Made by a program: the position numbers and the translations under genes. 64,000 nt of DNA from DATFVA01 sp963774455 (lineage in GTDB: Bacteria > Bacteroidota > Ignavibacteria > Ignavibacteriales > Ignavibacteriaceae): contig CAVZFD010000001.1 in NCBI GenBank assembly GCA_963774455.1, forward strand, positions 28,383-92,382, written 5' to 3'. Shown here piece after piece: positions 18,120 to 26,250 of this stretch. The notes beneath the pieces are model-generated. The model was not told the origin of the DNA, searched no databases, and was given only the letters and a program-made list of their open reading frames with translations. Within the stretch, counting starts at the first letter, position 1. The number at the start of each line of letters is the position of its first letter.

Positions 18120-18881
18120 TCAAATCAGTCTCATATCATTCAGAAACGGCAGGGTCGACTTAACCTCATCCGCCTTTTCTTTAAAAACTTCAGCCGTAAC
18201 AATCTTCTCCTCAGCCGAAACCGAGGCCAGTTCATTACCCATCGGATCTATTATGCTGCTGAAGCCGGGATACTTCAGTTTCGGATCATCCCCCACCCTG
18301 TTTACCCCGAGTACATAGCACTGGTTTTCAATCGCCCGTGCTTTCAGCAGAGCACGCCAGTGTTCTATCCTCGTATCAGGCCAGTTGGCAATAACGATAA
18401 TCATATCGACCTTCTTTTTGGCATATTGACGGTAGAGCTCAGGGAACCTGAGGTCATAACATATGGACAAACCGGCAGTCATATCATTTATCTTAGTAAT
18501 TACTGTCTCTTCTCCCTTTGCATAATTCTTATCCTCGGTTGAATAGGAGAAAGGGTGTATTTTGCGATAGGTTTTAACAAGCTTACCATCGGCATTAACA
18601 TGCAGCAGCGTATTATAATATTTCTTTTCGCTCTTTTCTATTATTCCTGCCAGTAAATGAACCGAATATTTCTGTGCAGTTTCCGCAAAGAAATTGAAAC
18701 TTTCTCCATCCAGTTCTTCGGCAAAGTCTGCAGCGTTCATAGTAAAGCCTGTAAGAGTCATCTCGGGAAACACAAGAAGATCCTGCTTCTCGTAGTTGTG
18801 AGAAAGAAGCCAGCTGATCTTATCGCTGTTCATTTTTTTATTTTCCCATTCGGGATCGTATTGAATTAGTCCTGCCCGCAT
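18120..18881 (-). CDS. Carbon-nitrogen hydrolase, omega-amidase type
   Basis: A 253-residue nitrilase-superfamily amidase. The Glu-Lys-Cys triad is visible as LLVFPEMTLTGF (Glu), TYRKIHPFS (Lys) and GLSICYDLRFPELY (Cys). IANWPDTRIEHWRALLKARA fits the Nit2/YafV (omega-amidase) branch, which hydrolyses alpha-ketoglutaramate-like compounds and repairs metabolites. It is cytosolic, with no signal. Its 3' end directly abuts a 7-base repeat. It is in the same orientation as the thioesterase, but the repeat separates them. Confidence 0.82.
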   Translation of the reverse strand: MRAGLIQYDPEWENKKMNSDKISWLLSHNYEKQDLLVFPEMTLTGFTMNAADFAEELDGESFNFFAETAQKYSVHLLAGIIEKSEKKYYNTLLHVNADGKLVKTYRKIHPFSYSTEDKNYAKGEETVITKINDMTAGLSICYDLRFPELYRQYAKKKVDMIIVIANWPDTRIEHWRALLKARAIENQCYVLGVNRVGDDPKLKYPGFSSIIDPMGNELASVSAEEKIVTAEVFKEKADEVKSTLPFLNDMRLI

Positions 18882-18986
18882 TATTAAAACTCACACGATG
18901 TTTCTTTTTTGAATTATTCTTTATATTATTCAATGTTCATGTTCTAAATTACACTATCTCAATAACTAAAAAAAGAGAGGGACACT

Positions 18987-21056
18987 ATGGTAAAATATTT
19001 CTTTACCCTTTCAGTATTTCTGCTTATCCTTTCCGCAGTCTCTTTTCCACAGCAAACAAGAATCACAACAGACCGGCAGGAAGTACAGCAATTTTTTAAC
19101 GACTCCAGGATAGTTCCTGATGTAATGGGAAGAATAAATTATATACCTCCGACAGGAGTCACTAACCCGTCAGAGGTCGATTCATTCCCTTTGTTCAGCG
19201 GATTCCCGATAACGATTACAGGCAGTTCACTTGAAGGAGGCATATTCTGCAACCTGGACGATGATCCGGAGCTTGAGTTTGTTTACTGCATCACTTACAC
19301 GGTGCAGGCATTCAATATGGACGGCTCTCCCGTGGCAGGCTGGCCGAAAACGCTGTCGCAGCCTACACAGAGCGCTCCCGCTTTCGGCGACATTGACGGT
19401 GACGGCGAAGGGGAAATCGTTGTTACTTCTATCTTCGGTTCTTCTCAGGGAAGCATCAATGCTTGGCACAAAAACGGTACACCGGTAACAGGCTTCCCGG
19501 TTACTCACGGTTATTCAACAAGGACTCCGGTTCTGGCTGACATTGACAATGACGGTGCGATGGAGATCATCATAAATAAAAGGATCTATCCGCTTGGAGA
19601 AGAATGGGCTTATAAAGGAGATGGAACCGTTCTGTGGACACAATCGCTAAACCATGTTCCTGCATCCAGTGCCGCGGTTGGTGATATAACAGGCGACGGC
19701 GTCCCGGAAATTATTTGCGAATCATACCTCAGTCTCTATGCAATGGATAATACGGGTGCCATACTTCCGGGATTTCCTTTCGATCTGCCCGCAGGAGTTA
19801 CGAATTCTTATTCCTCACCCGTGCTTGCGGATGTAGACGGCGACGGGATCCGTGAAATTATTTTCGGTTCACAGGCTGATAACGGTCAGGGCTACGTGCA
19901 TATACTTAAGAACGACGGAAGTGTTTATCCCGGCTGGCCCAAGATTACTGGCAACTGGGTTTATACTCCCCCGACAGTCGGGTACATCGATAACGATAAT
20001 ATCCTCGACGTGGCTGTAGGCGACCAGGTATTAAGCTTTACACCGGTTGATTATGTGTATGCATGGAATGTAAACGGTACAGCTCTGTCGGGATTCCCGA
20101 TAGGACCGTCAAATGCGATCAACAGCCAGATCATTCTTGGTGATATAAATAATGACGGATTGATTGACCTTATAACAGATGACAACGGCGCACCTTACTA
20201 TCACGGCTACAGCGCTGACGGATCCATCCTGCCGGGCTGGCCGATAATGGTTAACGGTGAAACAACTTTCTATGAAATGCCTGCCCTGGCAGATATAGAC
20301 GGCAACGGCACACTTGATTTGCTCGGCGCCGGAAACCAGGGATTTGGATCAACTGCTGAGGTGCTTATCCATTTATGGGATACAGGAAATCCCTTTGTGC
20401 CAGATAATTATACACTGCCTGTCTTTCAGTATAATGAAAGGCATAACGGGGTTTACGGCGACTTAAGTCTAACCATACCTGTAGAACTCGTATCTTTCAC
20501 AGCTTCAGTTTCAGGCCGCAGCGTAATCCTTAACTGGAGTACGGCTACCGAAACAAACAACCGCGGTTTTGAAGTAGAAAAACAAATTGCCGATAACATG
20601 GAACAAAGCGGCATGGGCCAGGACTGGCAGAAGATCGGTTTTGTTTCAGGATACGGCACAACGACAGAAGCAAGGTCATATACATACACAGATGACAATG
20701 CTGTTTCCGGTAAATACTATTACAGACTTAAACAAATCGACTACGACGGCAGTTTTGCTTATTCCCAGGTAGTTAATGCAGACCTGAACAGACTATCGTA
20801 TGAATTATCTCAAAATTATCCGAACCCGTTTAACCCGGCTACATCTATCAGCTATTCTGTTCCGGAGAAATCGGCTGTAAATCTTGAGATATTTAATTCA
20901 TTAGGTCAGAAGGTCAGGACACTCGTTAACTCAACAAAAGAGGCAGGAAATTATACTGTAAGCTTCGATGCCGGCAATCTGTCGAGCGGAGTGTACCTGT
21001 ACAAGCTGAGTGCAGGAAAGTTCTCCCAAACGCGGAAGATGATTCTGATGAAGTAA
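18987..21056 (+). CDS. Secreted FG-GAP/VCBS propeller protein with T9SS type A sorting domain
   Basis: A 689-residue exported protein with a signal peptide (VFLLILSAVSFPQ). Residues ~80-460 hold about eight FG-GAP-like calcium-binding repeats (FGDIDGDGEGEIVV, LADIDNDGAMEII, VGDITGDGVPEII, LADVDGDGIREII, VGYIDNDNILDVA, LGDINNDGLIDLI, LADIDGNGTLDLL), suggesting a beta-propeller. A fibronectin-like segment (VELVSFTASVSGRSVILNWS) follows, then the C-terminal sorting domain with YPNPFNPATSISYSV, SSGVYLYKLSAG and RKMILMK. It should be secreted by T9SS and surface-attached or released. Its ligand is unknown. AGAGAGG precedes the ATG, and a terminator follows. Confidence 0.88.
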   Translation: MVKYFFTLSVFLLILSAVSFPQQTRITTDRQEVQQFFNDSRIVPDVMGRINYIPPTGVTNPSEVDSFPLFSGFPITITGSSLEGGIFCNLDDDPELEFVYCITYTVQAFNMDGSPVAGWPKTLSQPTQSAPAFGDIDGDGEGEIVVTSIFGSSQGSINAWHKNGTPVTGFPVTHGYSTRTPVLADIDNDGAMEIIINKRIYPLGEEWAYKGDGTVLWTQSLNHVPASSAAVGDITGDGVPEIICESYLSLYAMDNTGAILPGFPFDLPAGVTNSYSSPVLADVDGDGIREIIFGSQADNGQGYVHILKNDGSVYPGWPKITGNWVYTPPTVGYIDNDNILDVAVGDQVLSFTPVDYVYAWNVNGTALSGFPIGPSNAINSQIILGDINNDGLIDLITDDNGAPYYHGYSADGSILPGWPIMVNGETTFYEMPALADIDGNGTLDLLGAGNQGFGSTAEVLIHLWDTGNPFVPDNYTLPVFQYNERHNGVYGDLSLTIPVELVSFTASVSGRSVILNWSTATETNNRGFEVEKQIADNMEQSGMGQDWQKIGFVSGYGTTTEARSYTYTDDNAVSGKYYYRLKQIDYDGSFAYSQVVNADLNRLSYELSQNYPNPFNPATSISYSVPEKSAVNLEIFNSLGQKVRTLVNSTKEAGNYTVSFDAGNLSSGVYLYKLSAGKFSQTRKMILMK

Positions 21057-21072
21057 AACTATTGAAGATTTA

Positions 21073-21107
21073 AAATTGCAGATTGAAGATTTCAGTCTGC
21101 AATTTTA
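21073..21107 (+). terminator. Rho-independent terminator
   Basis: AAATTGCAGA pairs with TCTGCAATTT around a 13-base loop, with a T-rich tail. It lies 17 bases after the FG-GAP gene. Confidence 0.7.
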
Positions 21108-21110
21108 TAT

Positions 21111-21205
21111 TTCAATATTAAATATTAAATATTAAATATTAAATTACTTTTTACTTTTTACTTTTTATTTACTTTTTACTTTTTACTTTTTACTTTTTAC
21201 TTTTT
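21111..21205. repeat. AATATTA then CTTTTTA heptanucleotide repeats
   Basis: AATATTA units pass, with little or no break in the 7-base phase, into CTTTTTA units that run up to the base before asd's ATG at 21206. The repeat thus replaces the usual ribosome-binding region of asd. Confidence 0.85.
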
Positions 21206-22258
21206 ATGATTCCATCCAAGATCCCAGTGGCGGTGCTTGGTGCTACCGGCAGCGTGGGACAAAAATTCATCTCCCTGCTTTCAAATCACCCATGGTTTGA
21301 AATTAAAATGATCGCTGCCTCCGACAGGTCAGCAGGAAAAAAATATAAAGATGCAGTCAATTGGATCCTGAGCGATCCCCTCCCTCCCGAAATCGGGGAG
21401 CTTGAAGTTCAGAACTGCGTACCAGACCCGAACCTGAGGACTGCATTTTCAGGACTGGACTCCTCTGTAGCCGGTACAATTGAAGAAGACTTCGCAAATG
21501 CCGGTTACACAGTGATATCAAATTCAAAGAATCACAGGATGGATAAATTTGTTCCCTTGCTGGTTCCTGAAATAAATCCGGATCATCTCGGAATGATCAA
21601 GAATCAGAATTTTAAGAACAATGGATGCATTGTCACCAACCCCAACTGCTCCACCATTGGTCTCGTCCTCGCGTTAAAACCCCTGGCCGATAAGTTCGGT
21701 ATAGAAGCTGTAAATGTTGTAACCATGCAGGCTATATCCGGTGCCGGCTACCCCGGTGTTTCGAGTCTTGATATAATTGACAACGTCATTCCCTTCATCG
21801 GAGGTAATGAGGAAGAAAAAATAGAGACAGAACCCAACAAGATATTCGGCAGCTTCAGCAGCGGCGGAATAAAAGAACTTGACATAAAAATAAATGCCCA
21901 GGTTAATCGTGTTGCGGTAACCGATGGTCATACCGAATGCGTCCAGGTGAAGCTAAAGAAAAGGGCCGGCAAAGATGAAATACTGGAAGCCTGGAATAAT
22001 TTTTCGGGAGAGCCCCAGGAAAAGAATCTCCCTACAGCACCGGCAAAACCGATTTATTATTTCCACGAAAAAAATTACCCTCAGCCTAAAATTCACAGGA
22101 ACCTCGACAAAGGAATGGCGGTCTCTATAGGAAGATTAAGGGAAGATAAGTTTTTTGATTACAAATTTGTAATACTTTCTCATAATACTATGCGCGGCGC
22201 CGCAGGAGGTGCCCTTCTTTGTGCTGAATTGATGAAAATTAACGGTTATCTAGGTTAA
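21206..22258 (+). CDS. asd: Aspartate-semialdehyde dehydrogenase
   Basis: Reduces aspartyl phosphate to aspartate semialdehyde for lysine, threonine, methionine and peptidoglycan (DAP) synthesis. The N-terminal Rossmann motif is VLGATGSVGQKF, the catalytic Cys lies in TNPNCSTIGL, and SGAGYPGVSSLDI plus the late His region VAVTDGHTECVQVKLK match the archaeal/fungal-type branch found in some bacteria. At 350 residues it is complete. The start is fixed by the Rossmann motif a few residues in, yet the DNA before it is a 7-base repeat with no ribosome-binding site. Confidence 0.92.
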   Translation: MIPSKIPVAVLGATGSVGQKFISLLSNHPWFEIKMIAASDRSAGKKYKDAVNWILSDPLPPEIGELEVQNCVPDPNLRTAFSGLDSSVAGTIEEDFANAGYTVISNSKNHRMDKFVPLLVPEINPDHLGMIKNQNFKNNGCIVTNPNCSTIGLVLALKPLADKFGIEAVNVVTMQAISGAGYPGVSSLDIIDNVIPFIGGNEEEKIETEPNKIFGSFSSGGIKELDIKINAQVNRVAVTDGHTECVQVKLKKRAGKDEILEAWNNFSGEPQEKNLPTAPAKPIYYFHEKNYPQPKIHRNLDKGMAVSIGRLREDKFFDYKFVILSHNTMRGAAGGALLCAELMKINGYLG

Positions 22259-22392
22259 AAAACATCAAATAAGCAAAAAATGCTCTCCTCTTCTCAGATA
22301 TGAGAATAAAAATTAGTATTTTAAATAACTCTAATTCGATTTACTTTTATGTCTGTGAAATTACTACACAAACCCCGAAAGTTTAGTTTTGC

Positions 22393-23850
22393 ATGTTAAG
22401 AAAAGAGCTGCTTGAAAAAACCTTTAAATTCGATTTCGATCTTTTCAATAGTCTCCAGGATATGTGTTTCATTCTCTCCGGGACCGGAGAAATACTTGAT
22501 GTAAATATCTCAGGGGCCATTAAACTTGGAGTACCTCTGAACCAGATTGAAGGGAGATTATTCTTCAGTCTATTCGAACCCGGTTATACTGATGAAGTAC
22601 GCAGAACATTTCGAAACTGTGTAGATCACAGCAGAAGCGGGAGCGTTAATGCAAGGTTTGTCTCAGTCGACAAAAACGTCGATGCCAATATTGTTTTTAC
22701 CCCCACACTCCAGCAGGTAGAGAAAGAAGAGAAGCTCTATTTTTTCGTGATGGCCCATGACATCACCCTCGAAAAAGAAAAAGAAATGAACCTGCTCAGG
22801 TTCTACAACATCGCCGAGAACACTGTAAATCCCCTGCAGATAACCGATATTACCGGAAGAATGATCTATGTAAACCCTGCTTTTGTTGAGGCCAGCGGCT
22901 ACACAAAAGACGAGGTGCTTGGTAAAAATCCAAGTGTGTTCAGCAGCGGTAAAAATTCGAAGAAATTCTGGAAACAGATGTGGGATACTATAAATGCAGG
23001 GAAAGTATGGGTGGGTGAGGTTGAGAACAGGAGAAAGAGCGGCGAACCTTATTATACCCAGCTCCTGATATCTCCCATACTCGACCCGGAAAAAAACATA
23101 TGGGGATTTTTTGGTATCCACCGCGACCTGAGTGAAAAGCGAATGTTTGAAAAACAGCTGATACACACACAGAAAATGGAGAGCATCGGCACCCTGGCTG
23201 CGGGAATAGCCCATGAAGTGGGCAACCCTCTTGCTTCGATTTCCGCACTCGTTCAGGTTGTTCTCAGAACAACGGATGATGATTTTGTAAAGGATAAACT
23301 AGGACTTGTAAGAAGCCAGGTTACAAGGATTTCAAAGATAATAAGGGACCTTGTTGATTTCTCCCGTCCTTCAGATTACGAGCTCCAGGTTACAAATATT
23401 AATGATTCCATAAAAGAAGCGGTAGAGATTGTTAAGGTAGGTGCACGCGCCAAAGACGTTGATTTTATATTTGAACTGGAACAAGACCTTCCACTATTAC
23501 CGCTGATATCCGACCAGATTCAGCAGGTGTTTATAAATATTTTAATTAATGCTGTTGATTCAATGTCGGAGGACCAGTCATCAGGCAGAAAAAAGCGAAT
23601 AAGTGTCAGCTCGCAGCTTAAAAATGAAAAAATACTAATGCAGTTCACGGATTCAGGTCCCGGTATAGAAGAAAAGAATTTCTCCAAGATCTTCGAACCG
23701 TTCTACACCACAAAGAAGCCCGGAAAAGGAACAGGACTTGGACTCTGGGTAAGCTACGGCATTATAAAGAGTTTCCAGGGAAATATAGAAGTATCAAGTA
23801 AACCGAATGAGTTTACAACATTTACAATAACGCTACCCCTCAATACGTAA
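22393..23850 (+). CDS. PAS-PAS sensor histidine kinase (NtrB-like)
   Basis: A 485-residue kinase without membrane segments. Two PAS domains (about residues 18-130 and 135-255, the second with NPAFVEASGYTKDEVLGKNP) are followed by a HisKA dimerisation helix with the phospho-His in AAGIAHEVGNPLASIS, and by the ATPase domain with N box INAVDS, DSGPGIEE and GTGLGLWVSYGI. This is the NtrB/AtoS style. The sigma-54 regulator begins 18 bases after the stop, so they form a cognate pair. The sensed signal is unknown, but the pair lies upstream of the cytochrome cluster. Confidence 0.9.
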   Translation: MLRKELLEKTFKFDFDLFNSLQDMCFILSGTGEILDVNISGAIKLGVPLNQIEGRLFFSLFEPGYTDEVRRTFRNCVDHSRSGSVNARFVSVDKNVDANIVFTPTLQQVEKEEKLYFFVMAHDITLEKEKEMNLLRFYNIAENTVNPLQITDITGRMIYVNPAFVEASGYTKDEVLGKNPSVFSSGKNSKKFWKQMWDTINAGKVWVGEVENRRKSGEPYYTQLLISPILDPEKNIWGFFGIHRDLSEKRMFEKQLIHTQKMESIGTLAAGIAHEVGNPLASISALVQVVLRTTDDDFVKDKLGLVRSQVTRISKIIRDLVDFSRPSDYELQVTNINDSIKEAVEIVKVGARAKDVDFIFELEQDLPLLPLISDQIQQVFINILINAVDSMSEDQSSGRKKRISVSSQLKNEKILMQFTDSGPGIEEKNFSKIFEPFYTTKKPGKGTGLGLWVSYGIIKSFQGNIEVSSKPNEFTTFTITLPLNT

Positions 23851-23868
23851 AATAGCAGGACGACAAAA

Positions 23869-25224
23869 ATGAACGATAGAATACTTGTAGTAGACGATGA
23901 ACAAATTATAAGAGAATCACTTTCCTACGTCTTAAAGAAAGAAGGCTACTTTGTACAGGAGGCAGCGAACGGAAGAGAGGCTTACGAACTGATCCTCAAG
24001 GAATCCTACGATCTTGTGGTTACCGACCTTGAGATGCCTGAGATGAAAGGAATTCAGCTCCTTGAAGAGATTAAAAAACTCGATATTCAAACAATTGTAG
24101 TAGTAGTAACGGCCTATGGCTCACTCGATACCGCAATTGCCGCACTCCGCAGCGGGGCAAACGACTACATACTCAAGCCTGTTGAGTTCGACGAAATGAT
24201 CATAAAAATAAAACGGCTTCTCGATATGAAAAACCTGCTGATAGAGAACCGTATATTAAGGAAAGAAGTACAGCGGGAATATGATTTTGAGAATATCATA
24301 GGCAGCAGTCATGCTATTAAAAAAGTCTATGAGATGATAGATACCGTTGCCGACACCGACAGCACCGTGCTCATCACCGGTAAAAGCGGCACAGGGAAAG
24401 AACTTGTCGCCCGTTCGCTTCACTTCAAAAGCAAAAGGAAAAACAAACCTTTTATCGCCATCAACTGCGGCGCCATTTCGGAAAACCTGATTGAGAGTGA
24501 ATTGTTCGGACATAAAAAAGGATCCTTCACCGGTGCAATTTCAGATAAAGAAGGACTGATAAAAGCCGCCGAAGGCGGAACTCTTTTCCTTGATGAAATC
24601 AGCGAACTTCCATTGCAGCTCCAGGTAAAGTTCCTGAGAGCACTTCAGGAAAAGGAATACACACCTGTTGGCACAACACTTTCTCTTCCGGTAAATGTAA
24701 GATTCATCGCCTCGAGCAACAGGATATTAAAAGATGAAATTGCAGCAGGCAGATTCAGGGAAGACCTTTTCTACCGTCTCAATGTCATCGAAATTAACCT
24801 CCCTTCACTAAAAGAGAGGGAAGAAGACATTCCTTTGCTTGCGGATCATTTTCTTGACAAATACCGCAAGGAAATGAACAAGAACATAAAGGGTATCGAC
24901 AGTGAAGCTATCCGTGCTTTGATGAATTACGAGTGGAAGGGCGAGATAAGGGAGCTTGAGAATGTCATGGAACGAGCGGTGATATTCTGCAAAAGCGATT
25001 TCATAACACTGAAAGAGCTTCCATTGGGATTCAAGCCTAACGACGCACCAATCAACATTTACGGAAAAATATCGCTCGATGATGCGATCAGGCGTTATGA
25101 GAAGGATCTTATACTGAAAACACTTGGTGAAAATAAGTTTAGCAAGGAGAAAACCGCCGAAGAGCTCCAGGTGGGACTCTCAACTTTATACCGTAAATTA
25201 AAAGAGCTGGATATAAAAACCTGA
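23869..25224 (+). CDS. NtrC-type sigma-54-dependent response regulator
   Basis: A 451-residue activator in three parts. The receiver (1-120) has VVDDEQ, the phospho-Asp in VVTDLEMPEMKG and the Lys in YILKPVE. The AAA+ domain (~140-370) has Walker A GKSGTGKELVARS, the sigma-54 contact loop in KKGSFTGAISDKEG, and Walker B GTLFLDEIS. The C-terminal Fis-type HTH has TAEELQVGLSTLYRKLKEL. It would open sigma-54 promoters on phosphorylation by the kinase upstream. Two sigma-54-like promoters are visible here, one directly downstream at 25373. Confidence 0.93.
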   Translation: MNDRILVVDDEQIIRESLSYVLKKEGYFVQEAANGREAYELILKESYDLVVTDLEMPEMKGIQLLEEIKKLDIQTIVVVVTAYGSLDTAIAALRSGANDYILKPVEFDEMIIKIKRLLDMKNLLIENRILRKEVQREYDFENIIGSSHAIKKVYEMIDTVADTDSTVLITGKSGTGKELVARSLHFKSKRKNKPFIAINCGAISENLIESELFGHKKGSFTGAISDKEGLIKAAEGGTLFLDEISELPLQLQVKFLRALQEKEYTPVGTTLSLPVNVRFIASSNRILKDEIAAGRFREDLFYRLNVIEINLPSLKEREEDIPLLADHFLDKYRKEMNKNIKGIDSEAIRALMNYEWKGEIRELENVMERAVIFCKSDFITLKELPLGFKPNDAPINIYGKISLDDAIRRYEKDLILKTLGENKFSKEKTAEELQVGLSTLYRKLKELDIKT

Positions 25225-25372
25225 AATACCATTCTCATTAGTTGAAAAACAATTTTATCCATCTTTTTATTTGCGAGAAACCTCACTTTATCAGTCAGGT
25301 GAAATAATTTACCCTCACGTGCAAATCTGCTGTAATTAAATAATTTGAATCATTTTCTTATAAAGGGGTCAT

Positions 25373-25388
25373 TTGGCACGTTTATAGC
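25373..25388 (+). promoter_or_regulatory. Sigma-54 promoter
   Basis: TTGGCACGTTTATAGC matches the -24/-12 consensus well: a full TTGGCACG at -24, and GC at -12 with exact spacing from GG. Predicted transcription starts near 25400, ahead of the receiver-like gene at 25443. It follows the NtrC-type gene, its likely activator. Confidence 0.75.
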
Positions 25389-25442
25389 CTGTCCATACCA
25401 ATCCCACGTGCGGGACTCTGAAATTTTTATAAGAAATTGTTA

Positions 25443-25796
25443 ATGAAGAACGTATTATTTTATAGTCACGATTTCAATCTCTGCTACAGCCTTCTTATGT
25501 ACCTGCAGGAATCGTATTCGGTGACAGCAACTACTAACCTGAAAGCAATCGGGGCATTCACAAGTTCGTCGGATTTCGACCTGATCATACTGGATGATGC
25601 TCCAGGTAAAGAGATCCTCGATTTATGCAGGGACCTTAAAGGAATGAAACCGGATGTCCCGGTAATCATAACATATGTCTTTGATAAGAAGACAAAAGAC
25701 ATTGAGCCTTCTCTGCGTCCGTACGTGACGTCAATATTTTACAAGCCATATGATTTGAATGAGGTCACCATGAAGATGGCCTCCTTAATGGTCTGA
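25443..25796 (+). CDS. Receiver-like (CheY-fold) protein, partly degenerate
   Basis: A 117-residue stand-alone receiver-like domain. The likely phospho-Asp is in LIILDDAPG, and the conserved Lys is in FYKPYD, but the usual N-terminal acidic pair is replaced by SHD, and the Thr/Ser switch position (IITYVF) is only weakly kept. Phosphorylation may be poor or absent. The start is ATG at 25443; an in-frame TTG at 25437 is possible. It is driven by the sigma-54 promoter upstream, so it is probably an output of the neighbouring two-component pair. Confidence 0.7.
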   Translation: MKNVLFYSHDFNLCYSLLMYLQESYSVTATTNLKAIGAFTSSSDFDLIILDDAPGKEILDLCRDLKGMKPDVPVIITYVFDKKTKDIEPSLRPYVTSIFYKPYDLNEVTMKMASLMV

Positions 25797-26084
25797 TCGA
25801 CCTTTCAACCCCACTATTTGTGATCTCTGCACATATTATACTCATATACGCTGCACTAGTCCCTGATATTTCCCCACTATACAATCAGAAAGAAGCTTTT
25901 CGGGCAAATAATAAGCTTTTTCCATTCTACAATTTGCGAAGGCCTGTCCCACTGGACTCCCATTCCTGAGAATAAATTCAAAAATATGTTCAATTTTTCA
26001 ACTATTTACGGTTTTAATATTTTGGTATTATGTTTGAATAAAAGACCATCGAACAAACGTTACTCATTTAAGGATACTGATAAA
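25797..26084. other. Intergenic stretch, no gene seen
   Basis: AT-rich DNA between the receiver-like gene and the small ORF. No terminator with T-run, tRNA or repeat unit was recognised. Confidence 0.5.
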
Positions 26085-26162
26085 ATGAAGAATATAGTAC
26101 TTTATTTGCTTTTTATAATGTCGATAATTGTTTTATTTGGTTTCGCATTTTCAATGGCATGA
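26085..26162 (+). CDS. Possible 25-residue single-span membrane peptide
   Basis: ATG at 26085 opens a frame coding a Met-Lys-Asn start followed by an almost wholly hydrophobic helix (YLLFIMSIIVLFGFAFSMA). AAGGA lies about 10 bases upstream. It resembles the tiny transmembrane subunits that accompany respiratory complexes, and it directly precedes the cytochrome cluster, but a peptide this short can arise by chance. Confidence 0.35.
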   Translation: MKNIVLYLLFIMSIIVLFGFAFSMA

Positions 26163-26250
26163 TTTTTTTAATCAAGTTAATGAGTGTTCTTAAAATTACT
26201 TTAACCGATACGCAGCCAGGCTGCAGATTCAAAACTGAGTTGATACAGAG

